Shown here in pieces: positions 48,331 to 56,389 of a DNA stretch of 64,000 nucleotides. Each line of letters opens with the position of its first letter. Position 1 is the first letter of the stretch. Source of the DNA: G963663525 sp963663525 (GTDB lineage Bacteria; Myxococcota_A; SURF-8; G963663525); assembly GCA_963663525.2 (NCBI GenBank), contig CAXXHC010000001.1, positions 3,224,001 to 3,288,000 of the forward strand. Direction: 5' to 3'. Position numbers and translations under genes: made by a program. A model generated the notes under the pieces. The model saw only the letters and a program-made list of their open reading frames with translations. It had not been told where the DNA came from and did no database searches.

Positions 48331-48483
48331 AAGGCCGTTGCGGCAAAAATAGCTGAAGTCGAGAAGGAAAAGGCTACATCCGCAAAGGTAGAGGCAGAGA
48401 TAGCCAAAAAAGAAGCCGAAGTTGAAAACAAGAAGGCGGCTCTAAAACAAAAGAGAGCGACGGTTACTGGGTACTCGCCTTGA
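48285..48483 (+). pseudogene. coiled-coil protein fragment
   Basis: In the frame ending at 48483 this reads ETKAPKVSTNVQEKAVAAKI, then a Lys/Glu/Ala coiled coil (EVEKEKATSAKVEAEIAKKE). In the next frame a membrane helix follows at once (GYWVLALMIVVIIRKSRRER). A coil plus helix in shifted frames suggests a small membrane-anchored protein fused to the LmbE fragment by a deletion and then frameshifted. Confidence 0.4.
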
Positions 48484-48575
48484 TGATTGTTGTGATCATC
48501 AGAAAGTCCAGGAGGGAACGCGCGCTGCTGACACGCCTTCGAAATGAATCATCAATATACACGGGAGTTTTGAAC

Positions 48576-50951
48576 ATGAAGACCAATGCGCTTACCCCTG
48601 AGTTGCTCTCCAAAATTGACGCCTACTGGCGTGCAGCCAACTACCTGTCGGTTGGTCAGATCTATCTTCACGACAATCCGCTGCTGCGGGAGCCGCTTAA
48701 GGAAGAACACGTCAAACCGCGCCTGCTGGGGCACTGGGGCACCTGCCCGGGGCTTAACTTTGTCTATGCTCACATGAACCGCGCCATCAACAAATATGAT
48801 CTGGACTGCATCTATATCTGTGGTCCCGGTCACGGCGGTCCAGCCATGGTCGCCAATACTTATCTGGAGGGAACCTACAGCGAGTTGTATCCGGATATTT
48901 CGCAGGATGCCGAAGGCATTGAAAAGCTTTTTAAGCAGTTTTCCTTTCCGGGTGGTATTCCAAGCCACGTTGCGCCTGAAACGCCCGGCTCCATTCACGA
49001 GGGTGGAGAACTTGGGTATTCCGTCTCACACGCCTTTGGAGCGGCATTCGACAATCCCGATCTGTTGGTCGTCTGTGTGGTGGGCGATGGCGAAGCGGAA
49101 ACCGGGTCACTAGCCTGCTCCTGGCACTCGAACAAGTTTCTGAACCCGACTCGGGATGGGGCTGTGCTGCCGATCCTTCATCTGAATGGATATAAAATCG
49201 CAAATCCGACATTGATGGGGCGTATGCCGAAGGAGGAACTGGAAAGCCTGTTCGTTGGTTACGGCTACAAACCCTATTTCGTCGAAGGTTCCGACCCAGT
49301 CGCCATGCACCGGCTCATGGCATCGACACTGGACACCATAGTCGATGAAATCCATTCCATCCAACGGGCTGCGCGTGAAAATGTGGTTCTCTCCCTTCCG
49401 AAATGGCCGATGATGATACTCAGAACCCCTAAGGGATGGACAGGGCCAAAGGAGGTCGACGGGAAAAAGACAGAGGGTTTCTGGCGATCGCACCAGGTGC
49501 CTTTCTCTGATATTGCCGGAAAACCGAATCATTTGAAACTCCTTGAAACGTGGATGGAAAGCTATCGTCCAGAGGAACTGTTTGATGAAATCGGTTCATT
49601 GATCCCCGAACTGGCAAAACTTGCCCCAACGGGTATCCGGCGTATGGGAGCCAATCCGCACGCCAACGGCGGTCTGCTGCTGAAGGATTTACGCATGCCC
49701 GATTTTCGGAAATATGAGGTAGCCGTTCCATCGCCTGGAGCTGTCGAAGCCGAAAGCACGCGGGTGATGGGCACGTTCCTGCGTGATGTAATGCAAAACA
49801 ATAAAAAGGCCGCAAACTTCCGTGTAATGGGTCCCGATGAAACCGCATCCAACCGACTTTCTGCGCTGTTTGAGGTAACCGGGCGCACTTGGATAGGCGA
49901 AACGATTCCCGAAGATGACCATCTTTCACCGGACGGGAGGGTGATGGAAATTCTCAGCGAAAACACCTGCCAGGGTTGGCTGGAGGGCTATCTCCTGACC
50001 GGTCGCCATGGCCTGTTCAACTGTTACGAGGCCTTCATTCATATTATTGACTCCATGTTCAACCAGCACGCAAAATGGTTGAAGGTGGCGCGGGATGAAG
50101 TTCCTTGGCGTAGGCCGGTCGCTTCATTGAACTATCTGCTGACCTCGCTGGTATGGCGGCAGGATCACAACGGATTCAGCCATCAAGATCCCGGATTCAT
50201 CGACCATGTGGTAAACAAGAAGGCGGACGTCATCCGCATCTATCTCCCTCCGGATGCCAATACACTTCTGTCCGTTACGGATCACTGTCTGCGAAGCCGG
50301 GATTATGTCAACGTGATTGTGGCTGGCAAGCAGCCACAGCCTCAGTGGCTCGATATGGATTCCGCCGTCAAGCATTGCACTGCCGGCGTAGGAATATGGG
50401 AATGGGCCAGCAACGATAAGGGATGTGAGCCAGACGTCGTCATGGCATGTGCGGGCGACTCACCGACTATGGAAACCCTGGCGGCAGTCAAATATTTGCG
50501 TGCACGCCTTCCCGAATTGAAAATCCGCGTAGTTAATGTCGTAGATCTGATGACCTTACAGGACAAGGAAGAGCATCCGCATGGTCTTTCGCATCGCGAT
50601 TTCGATGCGCTCTTCACAACCGATAAGCCGATCGTCTTTGCCTACCACGGCTATCCATGGCTGATCCACCGTCTCACCTATCGCCGTACAAACCACGGAA
50701 ACCTCCATGTGCGCGGTTACAAGGAAGAAGGTACCACAACCACACCGTTCGATATGCTGGTGCTGAACGATCTCGACCGCTTCCATCTGGTCGCCGATGT
50801 GATTGACCGCGTACCCACGCTGGGAGCAAGTGCCGCCTACATCAAGCAGGAGATACGTGACCGATTGATTGAGCACAAGCAGTACATTCGCAAGTATGGA
50901 CAGGATATGCCGGAGATCAGAAACTGGAAATGGGGTGCAACCCATGACTAG
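48576..50951 (+). CDS. xfp: phosphoketolase (xylulose-5-P / fructose-6-P)
   Basis: 791 residues from ATG 48576, the family's usual start and length; the longer open frame from 48480 is the unrelated coil fragment. Seen: RLLGHWGTCPGLNFVYAHMN, YICGPGHGGPAMVANTYLEG, VGDGEAETGSLACSWHSNKF (thiamine-diphosphate GDG-E motif), LPILHLNGYKIANPTLMGRM, GLFNCYEAFIHIIDSMFNQH and SSHQDPGFIDH-type FSHQDPGFIDHVVNKKADVI. It splits xylulose-5-P or fructose-6-P with phosphate to acetyl-P plus erythrose-4-P or glyceraldehyde-3-P in the cytosol. With PFK nearby it suggests a carbon-bypass or stress energy module. Confidence 0.97.
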   Translation: MKTNALTPELLSKIDAYWRAANYLSVGQIYLHDNPLLREPLKEEHVKPRLLGHWGTCPGLNFVYAHMNRAINKYDLDCIYICGPGHGGPAMVANTYLEGTYSELYPDISQDAEGIEKLFKQFSFPGGIPSHVAPETPGSIHEGGELGYSVSHAFGAAFDNPDLLVVCVVGDGEAETGSLACSWHSNKFLNPTRDGAVLPILHLNGYKIANPTLMGRMPKEELESLFVGYGYKPYFVEGSDPVAMHRLMASTLDTIVDEIHSIQRAARENVVLSLPKWPMMILRTPKGWTGPKEVDGKKTEGFWRSHQVPFSDIAGKPNHLKLLETWMESYRPEELFDEIGSLIPELAKLAPTGIRRMGANPHANGGLLLKDLRMPDFRKYEVAVPSPGAVEAESTRVMGTFLRDVMQNNKKAANFRVMGPDETASNRLSALFEVTGRTWIGETIPEDDHLSPDGRVMEILSENTCQGWLEGYLLTGRHGLFNCYEAFIHIIDSMFNQHAKWLKVARDEVPWRRPVASLNYLLTSLVWRQDHNGFSHQDPGFIDHVVNKKADVIRIYLPPDANTLLSVTDHCLRSRDYVNVIVAGKQPQPQWLDMDSAVKHCTAGVGIWEWASNDKGCEPDVVMACAGDSPTMETLAAVKYLRARLPELKIRVVNVVDLMTLQDKEEHPHGLSHRDFDALFTTDKPIVFAYHGYPWLIHRLTYRRTNHGNLHVRGYKEEGTTTTPFDMLVLNDLDRFHLVADVIDRVPTLGASAAYIKQEIRDRLIEHKQYIRKYGQDMPEIRNWKWGATHD

Positions 50952-51142
50952 GTTCGGGCGACTCAATGCGCGACTGACGCGCGTGTGCGAAGCGAACGAA
51001 GACGAGCCTGCGTACTCGTGGCATGGAGGAAAGGATAAACTAGCAACACTTGATCAGTGTAGCACCGAAATTCAGCGTGGTCTGTAACTATGATGGCACT
51101 GGAACCCATGCTGTTGAACCGAATCACGAGAGGATGCCGTTG

Positions 51143-52720
51143 ATGGAACTCTGTGTGTTGATCATGGCTGGCGGGCACGGAACGCGGTTCTGGCCTTGGA
51201 GCAGTGACTTGCTTCCCAAGCAGTTTCTCCCCATTGCACACCCCGATAAAACCCTGTTGCAACAGACCTACGAACGGGTTGTCGGTTTGTGCGGTCACGA
51301 ACGGGTGCTGGTGTTGACCAACCGGGAATACGTGCCGATCGTGCGGACCCAGCTTCCGAAGTTGGATAAAGCGAACGTGATTGGCGAGCCAATGCTGCGC
51401 GATACCGCCGCTGCCGTCGGTTTGGGGACGATACTGGCGGCGCATCGCTGGCCCGAGGCGGTGCAGATAGTGCTTCCGGCCGATCACGAAATCGCACCGG
51501 CCGAACGGTTTCGCAAAATAATTGAGTATACCGCCTCTTGCGCCTTCGAGGACAGCATGCTGTATACCATCGGCATCAAGCCTTCCTTTCCTTCTCCTGC
51601 ATACGGTTACCTCGCGCGGAGTGAAATGCTGGATTCTCCGGCGGCTTTCCTGCGTTCCACCGTTTCGGCTTTTGTGGAAAAGCCGGATATCCGTACGGCG
51701 CGTCGCTATGTGGGGTCCGGTAATTATTACTGGAACGCGGGCATGTTCATCTGGAGACCGGATGTGGTGGAAGCAGCGATTGCCCGCCACCTGCCCGAGC
51801 ATGCGCGTCTGTTGCCTGCGGCGGTGGAAACCGAAGCAGGCGACGATTTCGATGCCTGTTTGGAAGAGATATTCACCCGTCTGCCGAAGATTTCGATTGA
51901 TTTCGGTATAATGCAAGCGGAAGGGGCGGAGGGTCGTGTAAGGACGGTACAGGGTGATTTCAGTTGGAGCGATATGGGGGGCTGGCAGGCCTTTTCGGAA
52001 AAGATCGAGCCAGACCAGCACGATAACCGGGTTTTCGGACACGGTTACGATTGGAATGGTTTGGCATGGGTGGAGTCGTTTCATCCGCGCAGGCCCCAGG
52101 AAGGGGATAAGGATGAGGATTTGTCTTTGGGTGAAGTTTTCACCATGGACGCCAGGAACAATCTGGTGTTCAACAACCGGCGAGGCCATCGTATCGCGAT
52201 GATTGGGGTGGACGATCTGGTGTTGGTGCATACCCATCGTGCAACGCTTGTAACCACACGCTCCCATGTGGATCAAATCAAGGCTCTGGTATCAGCTCTG
52301 CCGGACGATCAGCGCACGGGTGGACCTGTCAAACCGAAAAAAGTTCACAAGCCGTGGGGCTGGGAATTGTGGTGGGGCTGGAGCGACGATTTTGCGGGCA
52401 AGACCTTGTTTTTAAAGCAGGGGAAGCGGTTCAGTCTTCAGTATCACGTCGTCAAGGAAGAGGTGATCTACCTTCACGAAGGACTGGCCAAGGTGCAGAC
52501 TGCCCCGCGAGGAGGGGTTTTGACCGAAATCGTTATGGAGCCCGGCGATGCAATTCATGTGGAGCCGGGGCGTTTGCATCGGATCGAAGCGCTTGAGGAC
52601 TGTCTGTTGTTTGAATCGTCCACGCCGTTTTTATGGGATGTGGTGCGTCTTGCCGACGATTTCGGGCGCGAGGCGACGCGTGAGGCCGAAGTGGGACAGA
52701 CTGTGCCTGTCAAGCAATAA
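51143..52720 (+). CDS. manC: mannose-1-phosphate guanylyltransferase / mannose-6-phosphate isomerase
   Basis: 525 residues from ATG 51143, chosen because GAGAGG sits nine bases before it; the ATG at 51134 is directly against that site. The N-terminal pyrophosphorylase shows VLIMAGGHGTRFWPWSSDLL, EPMLRDTAAAVGLG, LPADHEI and VEKPD. The C-terminal cupin isomerase domain shows KVHKPWGWELWWGW, RFSLQYHVVKEEVIYLHEGL and EPGDAIHVEPGRLHRIEALE. It makes GDP-mannose from mannose-1-P. It likely supplies the GT4 enzyme upstream and may recycle the product of the GH130 enzyme. Confidence 0.94.
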   Translation: MELCVLIMAGGHGTRFWPWSSDLLPKQFLPIAHPDKTLLQQTYERVVGLCGHERVLVLTNREYVPIVRTQLPKLDKANVIGEPMLRDTAAAVGLGTILAAHRWPEAVQIVLPADHEIAPAERFRKIIEYTASCAFEDSMLYTIGIKPSFPSPAYGYLARSEMLDSPAAFLRSTVSAFVEKPDIRTARRYVGSGNYYWNAGMFIWRPDVVEAAIARHLPEHARLLPAAVETEAGDDFDACLEEIFTRLPKISIDFGIMQAEGAEGRVRTVQGDFSWSDMGGWQAFSEKIEPDQHDNRVFGHGYDWNGLAWVESFHPRRPQEGDKDEDLSLGEVFTMDARNNLVFNNRRGHRIAMIGVDDLVLVHTHRATLVTTRSHVDQIKALVSALPDDQRTGGPVKPKKVHKPWGWELWWGWSDDFAGKTLFLKQGKRFSLQYHVVKEEVIYLHEGLAKVQTAPRGGVLTEIVMEPGDAIHVEPGRLHRIEALEDCLLFESSTPFLWDVVRLADDFGREATREAEVGQTVPVKQ

Positions 52721-52881
52721 TGGGAAAGTTCATGCCATTGATTTCATTGCGCTTTTTCAAAGGGCTGTTTTTTGTCGTTTAGTGTCAATGTATGCTCATT
52801 CTTGCGGGAACAACGCGAAAGAGGGATTAGCAGATGAGTCGCTCAATACCAACCATGTCCGGCAAAGCCATACGTCTCTGA

Positions 52882-52900
52882 CCACGGTCAAAGACCGTGG
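52882..52900. terminator. hairpin, possible terminator after manC
   Basis: CCACGGTC (52882-52889) pairs perfectly with GACCGTGG (52893-52900) over a three-base loop, followed by ATTTCTATTTCTTATT. It is about 160 bases past the manC stop. The T run is interrupted, so strength is uncertain. Confidence 0.45.
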
Positions 52901-52913
52901 ATTTCTATTTCTT

Positions 52914-52946
52914 ATTAAATGGACTTCAGTGTTATGCAACTGGAGG
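52914..52946 (-). repeat. solo IS1380 end (33 bp)
   Basis: These 33 bases are the exact complement of 39183-39215, the left end of the IS1380 element, starting CCTCCAGTTGCATAACACTG when read on the minus strand. No partner end or transposase remains nearby. It abuts the 5' region of the GNAT gene. Confidence 0.75.
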
Positions 52947-52972
52947 ATAATTTCGGATTGCAAGGTCATATC

Positions 52973-53497
52973 ATGGGCAAAGACGACCAAGAAGGAACCT
53001 GGACACTTGCGGATGGCACGAAGCTTTCGCTGCGCCATATCGCACCTGCCGACGCCGCCAGAGAGCAGGCGTTTGTAAAAGGACTTTCTGCTCAATCCAG
53101 CTATTTCCGTTTTCATGGTGCGATCCGAGAACTCAACAAGAAGGATTTAAAGAATTTTACGGAACCCGATTCACGAAACGCGGTTGCACTGATAGTTCTG
53201 CACGATGGAGAATCAGGTGAAGAAGAAATCGGGGTAGCGCGCTACGTAATCGATCCCGATCGTGCAAACTGTGAGTTTGCGATTGTCGTTGCGGACAAAT
53301 GGCAAAGGCTTGGCATTGGGACGAGGCTGATGACGTCCCTGATCAGTCACCTTAAGGCAAGCGGTGTAAATCAGATGTCTGGTTCCGTGCTCAGAAGCAA
53401 TTCCACCATGCTCACATTTATCAAGAAAATGGGCTTTACCGAAATAAACATGTCTGACGATCCGTCAACCGTTTCGATTACAATGCATTTGGGTTAG
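52973..53497 (+). CDS. GNAT-family N-acetyltransferase
   Basis: 174 residues from ATG 52973, with AAGGT seven bases ahead. The in-frame ATG at 52919 lies in the solo IS1380 end and is less likely. TLADGTKLSLRHIAPADAAR opens the fold; SAQSSYFRFHG resembles the acetyltransferase domain of Pat/acyl-CoA-synthetase-linked enzymes. FAIVVADKWQRLGIGTRLMT is the acetyl-CoA binding motif (Q/R-x-x-G-x-G/A), and a beta strand with SNSTMLTFIKKMGF ends it. Target unknown; protein-lysine acetylation linked to acetyl-P or acetyl-CoA balance would suit the phosphoketolase context. Confidence 0.85.
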   Translation: MGKDDQEGTWTLADGTKLSLRHIAPADAAREQAFVKGLSAQSSYFRFHGAIRELNKKDLKNFTEPDSRNAVALIVLHDGESGEEEIGVARYVIDPDRANCEFAIVVADKWQRLGIGTRLMTSLISHLKASGVNQMSGSVLRSNSTMLTFIKKMGFTEINMSDDPSTVSITMHLG

Positions 53498-53555
53498 CAG
53501 GTTTTCCATCCCGAATGAGTTCGATAAAGGTTGAGCTGCATCGACAGGAAATCAT

Positions 53556-54218
53556 TTACCTCGCCAGTATCGGGGCCATGCGCAGCAGTTCCGGGTCCAG
53601 CGGTTTGGATCGTCCGGCTACTTCGCCAAGCGGTGTCGTCGTGACCACGCCTCGTAACAAACCGACCAGCACACCATGATCGTTTTCGGTCAGCCTATCC
53701 GCATTCCGCCCCATGACCTCGACCAGAAAGGCCCGGCGATGCGAAGAGGCCGTTACCTTCAGGCGGTCAATCGCCTCAAGCGCCACACCCAAGGCCGTAT
53801 CCACTCCAAGGGTGATATCGCGGCCTGCCAGATCGTTGTCTATGGTGGACGCAATTCCCACGACGGGAAATCCCCTCTGCGACAGCGCATAGGAACCGGT
53901 TTGAGAGCCGTTCCCTCTGATGACCACGAGCCCATGGATGTTATGCCGATGCAGAACCTCCAATGCTTTGGCTTGACCATCTTCCGCTTTAAATTCCAGG
54001 CTCCGGGCACTTCCCAGCATCGTACCGCTCAATTGGATAATCCCGCCGACATCTCTTGGCCCAAGCTCAACAATGTCAATTTCGATGAGCCCCGCGAAGC
54101 CCCGCCGAACCCCCAAAATTTCAAGACCTCTATTGTCCCCGGCCCTGACAACCGCCCGAATGGCCGCATTCATACCCGGCGCATCACCCCCGCTCGTCAG
54201 CACGGCAATCCGTTTCAT
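53556..54218 (-). CDS. ATP/PPi-dependent 6-phosphofructokinase with internal deletion
   Basis: 220 residues from ATG 54218, while the family has ~320. The N-terminus is normal: TSGGDAPGMNAAIRAVVRAG, GNGSQTGSYALSQRG and STIDNDLAGRDITLGVDTAL with the catalytic TIDND. It reads to EVMGRN and then jumps to ADRLTENDHGVLVGLLRGVV and the normal C-terminal KPLDPELLRMAPILAR. The ~100 residues that normally lie between, holding part of the fructose-6-P site and the GHxQRGG loop, are absent, and the frame is kept. The junction is near 53702. I expect little or no normal activity. It lies 26 bases after the NhaR-type gene and is probably co-transcribed. Confidence 0.8.
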   Translation of the reverse strand: MKRIAVLTSGGDAPGMNAAIRAVVRAGDNRGLEILGVRRGFAGLIEIDIVELGPRDVGGIIQLSGTMLGSARSLEFKAEDGQAKALEVLHRHNIHGLVVIRGNGSQTGSYALSQRGFPVVGIASTIDNDLAGRDITLGVDTALGVALEAIDRLKVTASSHRRAFLVEVMGRNADRLTENDHGVLVGLLRGVVTTTPLGEVAGRSKPLDPELLRMAPILAR

Positions 54219-54244
54219 CTTTAATGTCCCGGTATTCATAGAAA

Positions 54245-55153
54245 TCAATCTCCGTTGCCGAAAATCTTTTTGCGGGCTCCTTCGTTGATTGCGACCAGGA
54301 CAGGATGTTTCAGTTTCTTTTCCACCGAAACGGCATAGAACTTAACACGCACTTCATCCAGTGTTCCGACCGGGCTGACGTTATATCGTTTCCGCATCTC
54401 ATCGACAATGACGCTGGGCGCAGGGAAAAGCCCCATGCCGGATTGTCCAAATACCTTGAGAAGGATGCTGTCCTCAAATTCACCGACAATTTGCGGGTGG
54501 ATTTCCCGAGAAAGAAACCACTGGTCCATGGATTGCCTGATTACGGTATTCTCTGTCGGCAAAAGAAATGGAGCGCCGTCGAGTGACTGCGGAAAACTTC
54601 GTTTGTACCGCTTGACCATTTCGCTGGATCCATAAATGGTAAGTCCGCATTCTCCCAACAAGTGATTGTAAGCTTTGACTCTGATGGACGGATCCATCGG
54701 CGCATCGGATAAAACAAGATCGAGATTGTGAATAGCCAGTTCGGTCAATAATATTTCCGGCTTGTCTTCTCTGCAAACGAGATTGATCGGACCTAATTGT
54801 TCGATGGTCGGAGCCAGCAGCATGTGAGCGATCAGCCGAGGAAAGGAGCTTGAAATCCCAATAACCATTTTAGGCGGTCGATTGGTCGGACGGCCCTGCA
54901 ACACATCCTGCATCTCTTGCCCGAGGGTGAAAATCTCATCGGCATAGCGGAATACCAGGCGGCCGACCTCGGTCAGAACCAGATTGCGGCCTCTTTTTTC
55001 GAATAGCTTTTCCCCAAGAACCTCTTCGAAACGCTTGATCTGGCCGCTGATCGTCGGCTGCGCCAGGCGAAGCACCTCGCTTGCTTTAACGATGGAGCCT
55101 TCCTTCGCAACAGTCCAGAAGTAAAGGAGATGATGGTAGTTGATCCATTCCAT
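54245..55153 (-). CDS. LysR-type regulator, NhaR-like
   Basis: 302 residues. The start WINYHHLLYFWTVAKEGSIV and helix-turn-helix ASEVLRLAQPTISGQIKRFE are hallmarks of NhaR, the Na+/H+-responsive activator. The effector domain includes VIGISSSFPRLIAHMLLAPT and QSMDQWFLSREIHPQIVGEF, ending FYAVSVEKKLKHPVLVAINE. NhaR proteins respond to sodium or pH and control antiporters and stress genes. None of its usual antiporter targets is in the window, so it may control the adjacent carbohydrate and energy genes. It is divergent from the PAS gene at 55395. Confidence 0.9.
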   Translation of the reverse strand: MEWINYHHLLYFWTVAKEGSIVKASEVLRLAQPTISGQIKRFEEVLGEKLFEKRGRNLVLTEVGRLVFRYADEIFTLGQEMQDVLQGRPTNRPPKMVIGISSSFPRLIAHMLLAPTIEQLGPINLVCREDKPEILLTELAIHNLDLVLSDAPMDPSIRVKAYNHLLGECGLTIYGSSEMVKRYKRSFPQSLDGAPFLLPTENTVIRQSMDQWFLSREIHPQIVGEFEDSILLKVFGQSGMGLFPAPSVIVDEMRKRYNVSPVGTLDEVRVKFYAVSVEKKLKHPVLVAINEGARKKIFGNGD

Positions 55154-55394
55154 TGGCCTATAATACTTTGAAATAATCGAAGATACAAGCCTATTCTTTC
55201 TTATTGTAAAACTAAATGCAACGATTCATCATCTTGACAGAAAAGAACTATCCAATGACAAGGGATAAATATATGCTTGATCGGAAGAGCAAGAAATCGA
55301 ATATTTCGAGAAGCGTCTGTTGTCGGTCGGTTCAAGGTTTATATTACCGTGGCGCTGCAACGAATAGGACATGTTTCGCAATAAGGAGCACGCC

Positions 55395-56045
55395 ATGAAG
55401 GACAAAAAGAAACTCGATGAGAGCGCCACGAGTCTGAGGCGCAGCGCAGAGAAAAAACTGACAGGCAGGAAGTCCTCTGAAAAGCTGGATGCGATCATGT
55501 CTTTCGAGGAAGTGCAGCGCTTGCTGCACGAACTGGAAGTTCACCAGATCGAGTTGGAGATGCAGAATCAGGAGCTTTTAGATATCCAGGCAGAACTTGA
55601 AACCGCCCGCAACAAATTCGAGGAATTGTTTCACTTCTCTCCGGTCGGGTATTTAACGATCAACCGGGACGGGATCGTCGATGAAGCCAACCTGAAGAGT
55701 GCGGGAATGCTGGGCGTCGGGCGACTCGCTTTCCTCGGGAAGCCATTCCAGCATTTCATTTTGAAAGACGATCAGGCCGCATTTCTTCAATGTCATAGAA
55801 TCGTATTCTCAACGGGTGCGTCCCTGTCCTGTGATGTCCGAATCAAGAGAAAAGATGGGACTTCGTTTGTCGCTGAATTACTTTGTGCACCCATCACCGA
55901 AACGGACACAATCAGCCAATACCGGATGATTATCCGGGATATCACGCTTCGCCAACAGGCCGAGGAGAACCTTCAACGCTCTCATGATGATCTTGAACGA
56001 CAAGTTGCGAAACTAAAGGCGGCTTTGAAAAAACGAAAGAAATGA
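55395..56045 (+). CDS. PAS-domain protein without output domain
   Basis: 216 residues from ATG 55395, which has AAGGAG seven bases ahead; the ATG at 55371 does not. A charged N-terminal helix, the coil VQRLLHELEVHQIELEMQNQ, and a PAS domain (LFHFSPVGYLTINRDGIVDE ... QYRMIIRDITLRQQ) are followed by a C-terminal coil ending KKRKK. The N-terminal coil and PAS closely parallel those of the broken histidine kinase at 59410, so the two are paralogous. With no kinase or cyclase part, it may act as a sensing adaptor or be a shortened copy. Confidence 0.8.
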   Translation: MKDKKKLDESATSLRRSAEKKLTGRKSSEKLDAIMSFEEVQRLLHELEVHQIELEMQNQELLDIQAELETARNKFEELFHFSPVGYLTINRDGIVDEANLKSAGMLGVGRLAFLGKPFQHFILKDDQAAFLQCHRIVFSTGASLSCDVRIKRKDGTSFVAELLCAPITETDTISQYRMIIRDITLRQQAEENLQRSHDDLERQVAKLKAALKKRKK

Positions 56046-56389
56046 CCGGGAAAACGGATCGAATTTGATTCAACCTGCTTTCCTCTCGATCCCATTTTAC
56101 TCGGACATGGAATTCGGCATCGTTGCTTTTCTGTCCTTTATCGTCATGCCTACTTCTCAGGCAGTTTGCCTAAACACAACGCTTTGGTCAACGCGATTTT
56201 CAGATCAGCCAACAGATACGGTTTCTGCAGGAATGCCTGCGGCATTTCGGGATGCACTCCTTCCATCACATGGGGTTGGTCGTACCCACTGGTCAGAATA
56301 ACCGGGATGTTGGGTGCAATCCGGCGCAATGTCTCCAGTGTCTCCCAACCGTTCATCCGGGGCATACTCAGATCGGACAAAACACAACG

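Noticed and set aside
50963..52276. Minus-strand ORF of 437 codons opposite manC
   Set aside because: manC motifs are unambiguous on the plus strand; the reverse reading is His/Arg-rich and motif-free.
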